A stretch of DNA of 56,117 nt from a bacterium. GTDB taxonomy: Bacteria > CLD3 > SB21. Made by a program: the position numbers and the translations under genes. Position 1 is the stretch's first letter. Every line of letters starts with the position of its first letter. Location: assembly GCA_013360215.1 (NCBI GenBank), contig JABWCP010000021.1, positions 1-56,117 of the forward strand, read 5' to 3'. Shown here piece by piece: positions 1 to 9,666 of the stretch. Under the pieces are notes generated by a model. That model did no database searches, had not been told where the DNA came from, and saw nothing but the letters and a program-made list of their open reading frames with translations.

Positions 1-93
1 GCTTTGGATCCATCCTTTACGGCGGCGTCCAATCAGCCCGGTATAGCGACCCTCTTGCTCAATAAGCTGGAGGCCTTGGCTAAACTCTACTGA
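1..93 (+). CDS. C-terminal end of an unidentified protein (5' part outside window)
   Basis: An open frame runs from the first base to a TGA at 91-93 and encodes the last 30 residues, ending in LLLNKLEALAKLY. The tail looks like an amphipathic helix. It is followed directly by a strong terminator hairpin, which supports it as a real gene end. There is too little sequence to name the product. Confidence 0.55.
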   Translation, partial: ALDPSFTAASNQPGIATLLLNKLEALAKLY

Positions 94-119
94 TCGCTTT
101 ACACAAAACCTTTCCACTA

Positions 120-158
120 CACACAACCCCGTTGATGAGACGGGGTTGTGTGCTTTTG
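120..158 (+). terminator. Rho-independent terminator
   Basis: A perfect 12-bp stem (CACACAACCCCG at 120-131 pairing with CGGGGTTGTGTG at 141-152) encloses a 9-nt loop and is followed by C and TTTT. It lies 27 bases after the stop codon of the partial gene at the left edge and would end that transcript. Confidence 0.85.
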
Positions 159-527
159 TCTGAGGCAAAACAGAAAGCAATCGTATGTTGCAATTGTTGC
201 TGGAATACTATGATCGCATTTTTCTACGATTCGTTTTTTAATTACGTTAGATAATAAATCATTTGCAGAGTGATAATATTGAAAAAATCAACGTGCGAAT
301 GCCAGTAACGGGCATCAATGAGTCGAAAGATTTATTGATGCAATAGTTTAAAGAGCATAAGTACATTTCTATCTTAGAATAAACAATTGGCTTAAAATAT
401 TGTTGAAAATCGGTCATAAGAGCATTTAACAAACAGATCTATGTAAATACTATACAATGATGTGTTATTAGATATTATTTGCACTATATTCATGTAATAC
501 GATAGTGACTGAGTGGATACGCAGAAA
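159..527. other. AT-rich intergenic region upstream of the response regulator
   Basis: This stretch of about 370 bases holds no convincing gene on either strand. It is markedly AT-rich and presumably carries the promoter of the response regulator that follows. I could not pick out a clear -35/-10 pair or operator. Confidence 0.4.
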
Positions 528-1175
528 ATGAAAAATAAAAAAATCACAGTTTGGGTAGTTGAAGATAATGATGCCATGCGAACTACGTATGCAGAGCTTA
601 TCAATTCGGCATCCAATATGCGGTGCATCGGAAATTTTGACGCGGCCGAAGAAGCGATCGAAGCATTGTCGGCGCAAGAACATCCGGATGTGATCATGAT
701 GGATATCGAATTGCCGGGTATCAACGGCATCGAAGCGGTACGCCGTATCAAAGAAAAGGCGCCGGCAATTAATATCATCATGCAAACGGTTTATGAAGAT
801 AATGAGAAAATTTTTCAATCCATCTGTGCAGGCGCTACGGGATATATGCTCAAACGCACGCCGGCTGAAAAGATGATCGAAAGTATCTACGAAGCACATA
901 CCGGCGGTGCTCCTATCAACGCCCAAATCGCGCGCAAAGTGCTAACCATGTTTGCTCAGGAAATGCGCCCATCCGGTGCGGATTATAATCTCACAGTTCG
1001 TGAAAAAGAAATTCTCCAGAACCTCGTATCCGGACTTACCATCAAAATGATCGCCGATAAACTTTCGATCTCGGCCATGACCGTAGGCACACACGTCAAA
1101 AAAATTTACGCCAAACTGCAAGTAAGCTCCCGCGGTGAAGTTGTAGCTAAAGCAATTCAGGAAAAATTAGTTTAA
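528..1175 (+). CDS. NarL/FixJ-type response regulator (REC + LuxR HTH)
   Basis: The 215-residue protein is a DNA-binding response regulator. The receiver domain fills roughly residues 5-120, with the acidic pair in VVEDND, the phospho-acceptor Asp59 in VIMMDIELPG and the conserved Lys in YMLKRTP. A LuxR/GerE helix-turn-helix occupies about residues 150-215 (VREKEILQ, then MTVGTHVKKIYAKL). I chose the ATG at 528 because the sequence becomes typical of a receiver start there. A GTG at 513 would add five residues, and neither site has a strong ribosome binding site. No histidine kinase is encoded nearby, so it is an orphan regulator in this window and its targets are unknown. The family assignment is secure. 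Confidence 0.9.
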   Translation: MKNKKITVWVVEDNDAMRTTYAELINSASNMRCIGNFDAAEEAIEALSAQEHPDVIMMDIELPGINGIEAVRRIKEKAPAINIIMQTVYEDNEKIFQSICAGATGYMLKRTPAEKMIESIYEAHTGGAPINAQIARKVLTMFAQEMRPSGADYNLTVREKEILQNLVSGLTIKMIADKLSISAMTVGTHVKKIYAKLQVSSRGEVVAKAIQEKLV

Positions 1176-1188
1176 TCCGATACGCGTT

Positions 1189-1206
1189 ATCCCATGCTTA
1201 TGGGAT
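1189..1206 (+). terminator. Small hairpin after the response regulator gene
   Basis: A perfect 7-bp stem (ATCCCAT / ATGGGAT) with a GCTT tetraloop starts 13 bases after the stop codon. No T-run follows, so it is at best a weak terminator or an mRNA-stabilising hairpin between the regulator and the lipoprotein gene. Confidence 0.3.
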
Positions 1207-1255
1207 TGAAGCCTCAAGGTCTAATGACTAATTTTCATAAAAACAGGAGGCGGAC

Positions 1256-1852
1256 ATGCGTACGTTTTTAATCTTTGCTATTATATTCGCGGTTATGTTT
1301 TCATCATGTGATCCGACTGATGATAAAGAAAACTCATCGAAGATTCCTTTTAATGGTGCACGATGGGCGGATTCCGTTGTCGGAATGAGTTCAGAATATT
1401 ATCCGGCCGTAGCTTCATGGAATGCCGTCGAAGCATTGGGAGAACCTAATGTATATCCGGATTACGGTGATATTCCGTACGCATGGACTTCACAAACGCA
1501 AGACGGTCAACGTGAATATTTGGAGCTCGGTTTTTTTTCCAATCCGCAACCTGTAGCTTCTATTGCAATTTTCGAAACTTATAATCCGGGTGCGATTGAC
1601 ACACTGTATGTCATGAACCCCAATAACAATCTTTGGGAAATTGTCTGGAGTGATAGCGCACATGACCGTGGTGATTCGAGTCGAATTTTTATTGCCAGCT
1701 TTGCGAAAACCCCATTTAATGTTTCAGTAATTCGTATCGCCATTAATTCACCGAAAGTAATCAGCTGGAATGAAATTGATGCCGTCGCGATGGCGCAGGA
1801 AGAAATTCCCCCGTTCTACGACGACAGCACCGGTTTTTACAGTAAAGATTAA
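1256..1852 (+). CDS. Lipoprotein with a discoidin-like/FBXL4-like beta-sandwich domain
   Basis: This 198-residue protein begins with a lipoprotein signal peptide: a hydrophobic stretch, then the lipobox FSSC with Cys18 as the likely lipidation site. The gene has an exceptionally good ribosome binding site (AGGAGG about 7 bases before the ATG). The mature part contains the pattern VVGMSSEYYPAVASWNAVEA, then LGEPNVYPDYGD, LELGF, IFETYNPGAIDTLYV and W.IVWS. From memory this resembles the beta-sandwich module of eukaryotic FBXL4-type proteins and bacterial relatives, which I treat as a galactose-binding-like fold. Ligand and role are unknown. The end overlaps the convergent DUF2723 gene by four bases. 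The lipoprotein call is firm and the domain call is by recall. Confidence 0.8.
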   Translation: MRTFLIFAIIFAVMFSSCDPTDDKENSSKIPFNGARWADSVVGMSSEYYPAVASWNAVEALGEPNVYPDYGDIPYAWTSQTQDGQREYLELGFFSNPQPVASIAIFETYNPGAIDTLYVMNPNNNLWEIVWSDSAHDRGDSSRIFIASFAKTPFNVSVIRIAINSPKVISWNEIDAVAMAQEEIPPFYDDSTGFYSKD

Positions 1853-3777
1853 GGTGTAGCGGGTTTGGCTTGCAAGCGACGAATAGCGTTTTCAAGCGTC
1901 GGAGTATACGAGGATTGATTTTTGAGCAATTGTGCAGCGCGTTCATATAAAGTGAGCGCGTTTTCTTTTTGATTGAGAGATTCCATTATCGCAGCTCGGG
2001 CATAAAATAAACGACCGTAATAAGTCACAAAAAAACGCGCCATGCGATCTTTGTTGATCGCCTCATCGGTAAAAATTTCGGTTCGGATATTCGTATAATC
2101 TAAAGATGTGGGACGAATCATATCCGTGCGTAAACGAATCGCGGTTAATACCGATTCTTTATAATATTTTTCAGCAATGCCTTTGGGCGGATCGTACGTG
2201 AGGTAAACAGAACGACCCGATTGCATCCAGTTATCAATCAAAGCGTTGATCATGCGCTCGTATCGCCGTTGAATATAATGGCCATCAAATTTTTCGCCGG
2301 CTTCAAACGGTTTCACGGCATCTAAAAAATCATCAATTTCTTTTTTTATCAGTTCGGTCGATTCAGGGTGGTGATCACGGAGCATCTGGATATACCAACT
2401 TCGCCGGAGTAATTCCTGATCTATCATAAAAAGATCCGGTCTTCTTTTTTCGACCTGCTGATAATAGAAAAAAGGAAAAACCAATGGATCCCAATTTCCG
2501 ATCACGAGCGCATTAGAGTCTGTGACTGAAAAGATATTTTCGGCGAAGCATTCCGTAAAACGATACTGATGCATATCGTTTCGTTTGTAGTTTTCAGGAA
2601 GATGCCACAAGCATGCTATTGCCAGCAATCCTGCTGCAATATAAGTCACTCGCGAAGGCCATTGTGCAGCCAAGGATATAATTCCTAAGACAACTAAAAC
2701 GGCGACGATCATATACGAAGGAATATAGAATACGGACACCAGCGCTTTGTTTTCAGCGCTGACTAAGGGATTGCCGGTAGTCACGTCAAAATTGGTAAGA
2801 TAGGTCGTCACCGGTGCGGTGAAAAACCAAAATACTAAAACAAATAGCAAAAGAGAACGATGACGCTTCCATAAAAAAACTAAAGCCGGAAGTACCAAGA
2901 CAAGAATCGGAGAAAACCACTGTTCGCCGAGCAGCGAAAAATATGCCTTAAGCTGAGAGATAAACTTAACTAGCGTTTGTGTTTCGTTAAGTTGGTATTG
3001 ATGGCGAGCAATAACGCGCCAAAAATTGGTCCATGTCTCGGGATTACCCCAATCCATCATCGGATTTCGTGCCGACGCTAATGGTAAATAAATAAAACAA
3101 GTAAGCCCGAGGATCATCAAACCTGTTGCGATAGCTATTCTTTTCAGGTTTAATATAAAATTACGATCTGTAATGAATGCCAACATTACGAGCGGTGGCA
3201 AAAGTACAAGTGTGGTGGTATGGTTGCTCAGGGACAGTCCCAAAACAAAACTTAAAAGATAAAAATATCGCGAGCGTTCATTGTTGCTTGTTTCGCACAA
3301 CCATAACGTGGTTAAAAGTAGGATTAACCCTGTAAAAAAAATGTGAAGACCATATACTTCGGCGATAACCGATTGCTCCCAAGCTTCAGAGGATGTCGCG
3401 GTAAGAACCGCGGTTAGCACCGAGAATAGAAATCCGAGCAATGGGTTTTTTAAAATATCGATATATGTAAGACGCAACCAAAGAAAAAATGCCCACGCAA
3501 TCAAAGCGGCACCGCTGGCAGAAAAAAAAGCAGAAGCCATATTAACGCGGTAAGCGATATGGCCAAAAGGGAGCCACGTAAAAAGATGTGAAAGTAGCGT
3601 CCAGAGTGGATAACCGGGCTGATGGGGAATACCTAGGTGTGCGGCGGCGGCGATTAGTTCGCCGCTGTCTTCAAACGTCACTGTGGGCGCTAGCGTATAT
3701 ACGTGTAGAGTCAGAAGCGCTACAAACGAAACTAAAATGGCTCCAATAAAAAAAACACTAGGGTATCGTTTTAACAT
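1849..3777 (-). CDS. DUF2723 integral membrane protein (GT-C-like glycosyltransferase)
   Basis: The 642-residue protein starts with a transmembrane helix and then carries the DUF2723 signature near residues 30-70: APTVTFEDSGELIAAAAHLG, IPHQPGYPLW, and a conserved YRVN. About ten hydrophobic helices follow up to roughly residue 400. A soluble C-terminal region contains an ALTLYERAAQLL helix pair that looks like a TPR remnant. The acidic ED in the first periplasmic loop is the expected catalytic site in GT-C enzymes of the PMT type. DUF2723 is widespread in Bacteroidota and relatives and is thought to be a protein O-glycosylation or lipid-sugar transferase. Substrate is unknown. A second, longer family member lies at 39.9-42.8 kb. 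Confidence 0.85.
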   Translation of the reverse strand: MLKRYPSVFFIGAILVSFVALLTLHVYTLAPTVTFEDSGELIAAAAHLGIPHQPGYPLWTLLSHLFTWLPFGHIAYRVNMASAFFSASGAALIAWAFFLWLRLTYIDILKNPLLGFLFSVLTAVLTATSSEAWEQSVIAEVYGLHIFFTGLILLLTTLWLCETSNNERSRYFYLLSFVLGLSLSNHTTTLVLLPPLVMLAFITDRNFILNLKRIAIATGLMILGLTCFIYLPLASARNPMMDWGNPETWTNFWRVIARHQYQLNETQTLVKFISQLKAYFSLLGEQWFSPILVLVLPALVFLWKRHRSLLLFVLVFWFFTAPVTTYLTNFDVTTGNPLVSAENKALVSVFYIPSYMIVAVLVVLGIISLAAQWPSRVTYIAAGLLAIACLWHLPENYKRNDMHQYRFTECFAENIFSVTDSNALVIGNWDPLVFPFFYYQQVEKRRPDLFMIDQELLRRSWYIQMLRDHHPESTELIKKEIDDFLDAVKPFEAGEKFDGHYIQRRYERMINALIDNWMQSGRSVYLTYDPPKGIAEKYYKESVLTAIRLRTDMIRPTSLDYTNIRTEIFTDEAINKDRMARFFVTYYGRLFYARAAIMESLNQKENALTLYERAAQLLKNQSSYTPTLENAIRRLQAKPATP

Positions 3778-3873
3778 GAAAAGCCGTCATGCCCATAAAT
3801 AATGATCATTCCATCATAAGCAAAAGTCAAAAATTCATCAAGGCCAATTCGAAGCTCTTAATAGCATGTATTT

Positions 3874-6687
3874 TTAACGTTGACCAAAGTTTGGCATCCA
3901 CAAATGAATTGATATACCCATCCATATTTCGCGTCCGGGCTCATACATTGTTCCATCACGAAACCGTACCTTGTATTGACTGTATCTACGATCTCGTATG
4001 TGGGTTGGAAGTGATTGAAAATCGGATGTTGCAAGGTAGCCATTATCATTGGCTTGACCAGTGGCGGGAAAAACAGTAACCGGGTTTTTATTGTTTAGAA
4101 GGTTAGTGCATTCAATAAATATACTAAACTCAGTATTATCTAACTTAAAGGACTTTGTGAGTTTTAGATTAACTTTTCTGGACGAAGGGGCCGTTTCGGA
4201 GAGCGGATCCGAGCTTATTGATGGTGGGATGCCGGTTATATCGGATGGATTTACTTCGGTTCTTGAATACGGAAATCCGCTAGCGGAAGTATATTCAACA
4301 AACAATGTAGAATGCGACAATACCGTTGTTGGAGCCGATTGGTCGAAATGGATGATACTTTGAATATTGAAGCTAAGTGGACGTGTATGTATCAGCGGCA
4401 TAGAAACATTGCGTTGCCAACCTAACCAAACCGCGCGAAAACCCTCGGTGTCAAAACTATTGCCTTCCGCTTTTGAGTTAATAAACTGTCCAAATAGCCG
4501 TACGTCCCAAAAAAGCGTTAGTGGTATTTTAGCGCCGACGGACAATCCCTGAATAGAGAAACTTCTTTGGTTATCAATGACGATAGTTGAATGGGGTTGC
4601 GTAAGCTGTGAATTGATACTCATGCTCTTTTGTACATCGATTAAAAAGACTCGGAAATCAATTGTCCCGCCGTTATGGGTTTTCATCTGAGCGCCTGCAT
4701 CCATTGAAAAAACCTTGGGCAACTGTAGTGACGGATTGCCTAAGGTTAATGCATACGGTCCTAGGTTTATCATTTGAGCCAACAGCTCTGAATTAACATA
4801 CCAATTTTTTAATCCTGGGTTTTGACGGTACCAACCGATATGCGAACTTGCCGTTAAACGCTCGGATAGTAATGTTTGGATAGAGAAGCGTGGCATCAGG
4901 GCCGTAATCGAATTAACGTCCGCAAAATCGTTTGTGTGAATGAATCCATCACTACCTGTGGGGTTGATAGGGTTTTTAAACATTCGCGCATCGGTTTTCA
5001 ACCAAAGTGCATGTAATCCAATGGATGCATTAATATTATTTTCATGTAGATGATATTCTGCAAAAGCATTTTTTTCCACTGGTTTGCGAGCGCCATTCAT
5101 CCCTGATACTGTTTTTATCAGCTCCAGATTATCCGTTAAAGTATAACCGATCAGATCGTTTGGTTGATTTAAATAATCAATAATATTGGCATGTCGGATC
5201 TCATGAATTGTATAAGAAACCCCGCCGACCAGCAGATCATTGCGTTCCGGAATTTTAAATGAAGCTTGTGTAAAATAACGCGTTGTTTGGGTTTCTCGTT
5301 TCGAAAACAAATATGGTCCCGCGCCTATATCAAAAAACAAATTGTCATTGAAATAGGTTCGTCCGCCCGTCGTACCGGTTCCATAAGTCTGCAAATTTCG
5401 AATTGCATAATTATCGGACCGGAACAAACGTCGGTCGGCCATCCGATCTTTGTAAGAGTAGTTCCAAAAACCAGCAAGTACTTCGATTGATTTATTGCAT
5501 TTCCAAAAAGTCTGCGCTGTAAAATCACTAGAACTTGAGGTTTTTCTATATCCGCCACGTTTACTTAAAAGATATCTTGAGTCGAACAGGTTACTTTTTT
5601 GTTCGTTATATGTATGCGCAATCTTAATCGTGTAATTTTTACTAAAAAGAAGAGTTCCTTGCATATATGTATAAAGTCCGTGGTCGCTGTTGACTTCATA
5701 GTCACGTGCGCCGTTTTTGTAACCACGCCAAACGACCGTATCCTTAGGTTTGAACACGCCCTGCTGATCCCAATAGTACTCACTATTACCTTGTTTAATC
5801 TGATATTGAGGTATCCCGACGACACTGGGATCGCTATCATCGAAGGATTCACTTTCAGCGGCAGCGTACAGATAAAATAAGCCTGGGATTACCGGGCCCG
5901 AAATATCTGCATCAAAGCTACGTTTACCGTAACTTGAGAATCCGATTTTTTCAGAAAAAGCATCCGTCATGCCTGACGTTGAAAGCGACCATCGGTCAGT
6001 ACCTTCTTTGGTTTGAATGTCAATCTGGTGATTATACATCCCAATAGAGGTATTCGTTCCGCCTTCATGTATAGTAACAGATCGTATGGCGCGATGCGGT
6101 ATGCGCAAATGCGGAAGTCCATCCGTAATATCTGAGATGAGATTTCCGTTAACCGAATAACCTGTCGCATAATCAAAATCAGACCGAACATGATAACGCC
6201 GTGTTCTTTCACTTTTACCATTGCTCGTGGATACTGCAGCGGGTAAATGGAGAAGATAATTTTCAACATGCTTTCCTGTCATTACGCTCTGTTGTTTGCT
6301 ACTTATTGTCTGTATGCCGTATCCATCGAAAGACACATGACTGTAATTGGTCGAATAAATACCGTAACCATTACGTTCAGTTTTTAAGAGTTTTATGTGG
6401 ATGCTTAGAGTTTCGTGCCGTCTAGCAAAAACATCAGGTAATGCCCCTATCGAAGTTTTATGATGAGACAATTGGATATCGTAAACACCATCAGTTTGAA
6501 TGGAAATGGAAACATAACCGTTTCCATCCGTTCTTAATGTTTGATGGGTGATGTTCGTTTGAATATCGATGTCCGCTATGGGAGCATTATTAATATCAAC
6601 CACGGTTATTTGAATTTCGCCTGCATTGATAGAAAATGCATAAAGCATAAATGCGAATGCATACGCACGGTAGATTCTATATTGCAT
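3874..6687 (-). CDS. TonB-dependent outer membrane receptor with N-terminal carboxypeptidase-like domain
   Basis: The 937-residue protein has a signal peptide ending near SINAG, a carboxypeptidase-regulatory-like beta-sandwich at about 23-105 (IQITVVDINNAPIADIDIQT), a plug domain at about 130-235 (GYSVNGNLISDI, then IRSVTIHEGG and DIQTKEGTDRW) and a beta-barrel to the C terminus. The last strand region reads MYEPGREIWMGISIHLW. The start has a G-rich ribosome binding site (AGGGGGG three bases before the ATG). It would take up an unknown ligand using proton-motive force from a TonB/ExbBD complex such as the one at 32-34 kb. No SusD-like partner or ligand-processing enzyme lies beside it. It is clearly paralogous to the next gene. 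Confidence 0.88.
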   Translation of the reverse strand: MQYRIYRAYAFAFMLYAFSINAGEIQITVVDINNAPIADIDIQTNITHQTLRTDGNGYVSISIQTDGVYDIQLSHHKTSIGALPDVFARRHETLSIHIKLLKTERNGYGIYSTNYSHVSFDGYGIQTISSKQQSVMTGKHVENYLLHLPAAVSTSNGKSERTRRYHVRSDFDYATGYSVNGNLISDITDGLPHLRIPHRAIRSVTIHEGGTNTSIGMYNHQIDIQTKEGTDRWSLSTSGMTDAFSEKIGFSSYGKRSFDADISGPVIPGLFYLYAAAESESFDDSDPSVVGIPQYQIKQGNSEYYWDQQGVFKPKDTVVWRGYKNGARDYEVNSDHGLYTYMQGTLLFSKNYTIKIAHTYNEQKSNLFDSRYLLSKRGGYRKTSSSSDFTAQTFWKCNKSIEVLAGFWNYSYKDRMADRRLFRSDNYAIRNLQTYGTGTTGGRTYFNDNLFFDIGAGPYLFSKRETQTTRYFTQASFKIPERNDLLVGGVSYTIHEIRHANIIDYLNQPNDLIGYTLTDNLELIKTVSGMNGARKPVEKNAFAEYHLHENNINASIGLHALWLKTDARMFKNPINPTGSDGFIHTNDFADVNSITALMPRFSIQTLLSERLTASSHIGWYRQNPGLKNWYVNSELLAQMINLGPYALTLGNPSLQLPKVFSMDAGAQMKTHNGGTIDFRVFLIDVQKSMSINSQLTQPHSTIVIDNQRSFSIQGLSVGAKIPLTLFWDVRLFGQFINSKAEGNSFDTEGFRAVWLGWQRNVSMPLIHTRPLSFNIQSIIHFDQSAPTTVLSHSTLFVEYTSASGFPYSRTEVNPSDITGIPPSISSDPLSETAPSSRKVNLKLTKSFKLDNTEFSIFIECTNLLNNKNPVTVFPATGQANDNGYLATSDFQSLPTHIRDRRYSQYKVRFRDGTMYEPGREIWMGISIHLWMPNFGQR

Positions 6688-6813
6688 GTTCCCCCCTAAA
6701 AAAAGTAATTTTATATACAGTAGTACGGTAAAATCATAAAAAATTACAAAATTATTTTTTAATAAATCACTATGTATTTCAAAAGAGAAGCTTTTCTATC
6801 GTATGCCAATCTA

Positions 6814-9666
6814 CTAATAAGTCACCTCAAGTCCGATCAATAACTCCCGCCCCGGTTCATACATCAGACCATTTCGAAAATGTGCCTTATACTGAGGGCG
6901 GCGGCGATTTTGTTGATCACTGGAATAAGAGTAGAATTCCGTAGTTTGTAGAAATCCGTTATCATCCGGCTTTCCAGTAGCGGTGAAAACAGATACGGGG
7001 TTTTGGGTATTAAATAAGTTCGTACATTCTAAGAAAATAATTGCTTGGAACTTTCTATAGTGAAACGATTTACCAAGTTTAAGATCTATGGTAAACATAT
7101 CATCGGATCGTCGGCTATTTTGCTTTGCCGTAGAATGGCTTGATGGTATTCCTAGTACGACAATGGGGGCCACGGTAGTTGGTGTATATAACGCGCCGTC
7201 CTTCTTAGTTACACGGAGACTTCCATAACTGTGTTTTAACCACCAAACGGGAGCGGTATCGTCAAAATGAATCGTACCCATCCCACCCATGTGCCATTCC
7301 TTTTCGTGATTGGCAGATTGTTTTAGTTTTGCAGGGCTTGAAGGGCTTGAAAAACCCAGCCAAGCTGCGCGAAATCCCCCTGCGTTATAAAAATAACTCT
7401 CTTCCGCTTCCTGCACTCCGGAGTAACCGATCAACGTGATATGATCTTGCACTTCGAGCGAGGCATCTAAAATAAATCCTGTTGTATTAAAGTTTGAAAC
7501 GGCTCCATACATCATTAAACTGTTCGGAAATGAAACAATACTGCTTTGATTGATTCGGTCCTTTGTTTTTTGTCGGTACCAACTACCGCCGACATTGAAA
7601 TCGGAGTTTATCTGCATACGCCCGCCGATATCAAACGTTCCAACTTTTGAGGGTTGAAGCGTTGAGTTACCTAGGATTGTTGCAAACGGAGGAGCAAGAG
7701 ATTGGCGTTCCAAAAAAGACGTACTATGATAGCGGTACTTGATCTGGTCTGCAAAGTAATACCATCCATAATGACTGAAAACAACTATACCTTCTGACAC
7801 ATCGGCAGTGATACCGATCCGTGGTAATATTTTATAATACGTGGATTCTGTTTTTTTATAATCATCATCAGTGATAATTTGATCATGGCCTGCAGGATAG
7901 TGGTAATCTTTGATTTGATCTGTTCCAAATTGTATTCGGCGGTAGGCAAAGCCAAACGAAGCCGTTAGCTTGTGATTTTTAAACGTGGCTTCCGAATACG
8001 CATCCCAAATGACGGGTTGCTTTGCGCCATCTTTTCCGCTATTTTTTTCTTTGAGATCAAAGTTTGTCGTAACAGTATATCCATAAATGTCATTAGCCCC
8101 ATTTATGGGATTTTCATAATCGTAGATCATGGCGGAGCGATATGTTCCCGCTGTTCGACTAATTCCTGATTCTATGCTCAGCGACTCCGTTGCCCGGTAA
8201 TTAGCTGTGATAGATTCGGTATGGACTGTAGACTCGTTTTGCTCAAACATGGCATGCCCGGTGGCGCCGATATCGTAAAAAAGGTTGTCGTTAAAATAAA
8301 TACGATGCCCGGTACTGCCAATTATCAAATTCTCTATATTATTTAAAGCGTAGGATGTTGACTTAAAAAGTCGTCGGTCCGCGTTTTTTTTATGGGTTGA
8401 TATATACTGCGTTTTACCACTAACTTGCCACTGTTCGTTAATATGCCATGTTGCAGATGATTGTATTGCAAACGCCGTATTTTCTGTTCGTGGCGCTCCT
8501 TCGGGTGAAAGCAATTGAGGCATGGTAAACCAATTACGTGCATAGTGTGAATACAATCCCGATACATCAAAGATAATATTCCGAGTTAGCGGCACCGTAA
8601 AACGGGTGTACGCATTGATCGTCTTGCGTGCATTACTGCGCCCTGGACGCGGTCCGTATTGGGAAGATTTCCAAATGACGGTGTCTTTACCTCCTGACCC
8701 ATGCTTGATCTTGTAATCTGGAACGCCAACAACACTCGGGTCATTGTCGTCGGTGTTTTCATATTCTGCCGCGCTGTAGAAATAAAGTTTTTTTGGTATA
8801 ATAGCGCCTGAAATTTCACCGTCGAACTGACGGTATCCATAGGAAGTGCCGCCCAACCAAGCTACCGGTTTATCCGAACGAAAAGAACCTCCAAAAGTTA
8901 ATCGATCCGAACCTTGTTTGGTTTGAATGTCGGCAACCTGAGAAAAATTACCTGAACGGATGTCGGCGGCCCCTTCTTGGAGAAGTACGGACATAATGGC
9001 GCGGTGCGGAACTTGGAGATGTTTTTGTCCGTCAAAAAGATCGTTTATCCATTGGCCGTTGACTCTGAATCCTAAAGCCTCATCAATATTAGAACGGACA
9101 TGAATATAATCGCGGTAGGTCTGAAGAGGATTAACCACATTTATGCGAGCAGCTATTTCCGTGCTTTCAAAGTCTTCGCGCGGTGTACGACTGGTATAAA
9201 TTGCACCCGGCATATTGAGTAGAAAACCTTCCGCATGACGACCGGTGAGTTTGTTTTGAGATCGTGATGTTTGCAATCGTACGGTATAAGGAAAGGCGTT
9301 TTGTACGGTCGACGAAAGCTGCATAGTTTGCGATGCCAGCGAAGCTTGCGTTTCGTCCAAGACGATTTCGATAGACGTTGCCGGATATCGGCCAACAAAA
9401 ACTTCAAAAGGTTCGTCAACGGTCAGAGTTTCCGTTGTGATCTTGAGTTCATATACACCTGTCGGCAACAAATAAAAATGAACTACGCCTTCCTCATTGC
9501 TTTGACTGGCATACGGCGTTTGAAGAAGTTCGATCAGCGCGTGACGGAAAGGATCACCTTGGGGGGTTCGCAGGTGGACGATCAATTCTCCAAAGTCCCC
9601 GGCGAAGGCCGCCGATGAAAAAACAGCACTGAAAAATGCTGCACGAAGAAAATGTAATAATGACAT
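6814..9666 (-). CDS. TonB-dependent outer membrane receptor, paralogue of the preceding gene
   Basis: The 950-residue protein shares domain order and many motifs with its downstream neighbour: signal peptide (ending SSAAFA), carboxypeptidase-like domain (LIVHLRTPQGDPF), plug (FRVNGQWINDLFDGQ, SVLLQEGAADIRSG, DIQTKQGSD) and barrel ending MYEPGRELLIGLEVTY. Shared patterns such as ECTNLFNTQNPVSVFTATGK show a tandem duplication followed by strong divergence. I set the start at 9666, where GAGGG lies 7 bases upstream and a standard signal peptide begins; an upstream ATG would add 17 residues. The promoter should lie in the divergent region shared with ctaB. The ligand is unknown. Confidence 0.88.
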   Translation of the reverse strand: MSLLHFLRAAFFSAVFSSAAFAGDFGELIVHLRTPQGDPFRHALIELLQTPYASQSNEEGVVHFYLLPTGVYELKITTETLTVDEPFEVFVGRYPATSIEIVLDETQASLASQTMQLSSTVQNAFPYTVRLQTSRSQNKLTGRHAEGFLLNMPGAIYTSRTPREDFESTEIAARINVVNPLQTYRDYIHVRSNIDEALGFRVNGQWINDLFDGQKHLQVPHRAIMSVLLQEGAADIRSGNFSQVADIQTKQGSDRLTFGGSFRSDKPVAWLGGTSYGYRQFDGEISGAIIPKKLYFYSAAEYENTDDNDPSVVGVPDYKIKHGSGGKDTVIWKSSQYGPRPGRSNARKTINAYTRFTVPLTRNIIFDVSGLYSHYARNWFTMPQLLSPEGAPRTENTAFAIQSSATWHINEQWQVSGKTQYISTHKKNADRRLFKSTSYALNNIENLIIGSTGHRIYFNDNLFYDIGATGHAMFEQNESTVHTESITANYRATESLSIESGISRTAGTYRSAMIYDYENPINGANDIYGYTVTTNFDLKEKNSGKDGAKQPVIWDAYSEATFKNHKLTASFGFAYRRIQFGTDQIKDYHYPAGHDQIITDDDYKKTESTYYKILPRIGITADVSEGIVVFSHYGWYYFADQIKYRYHSTSFLERQSLAPPFATILGNSTLQPSKVGTFDIGGRMQINSDFNVGGSWYRQKTKDRINQSSIVSFPNSLMMYGAVSNFNTTGFILDASLEVQDHITLIGYSGVQEAEESYFYNAGGFRAAWLGFSSPSSPAKLKQSANHEKEWHMGGMGTIHFDDTAPVWWLKHSYGSLRVTKKDGALYTPTTVAPIVVLGIPSSHSTAKQNSRRSDDMFTIDLKLGKSFHYRKFQAIIFLECTNLFNTQNPVSVFTATGKPDDNGFLQTTEFYSYSSDQQNRRRPQYKAHFRNGLMYEPGRELLIGLEVTY

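Noticed and set aside
3789-4363. Short plus-strand frames at the end of the receptor gene
   Set aside because: They mostly overlap the receptor coding region in antisense and show no ribosome binding site or protein features.
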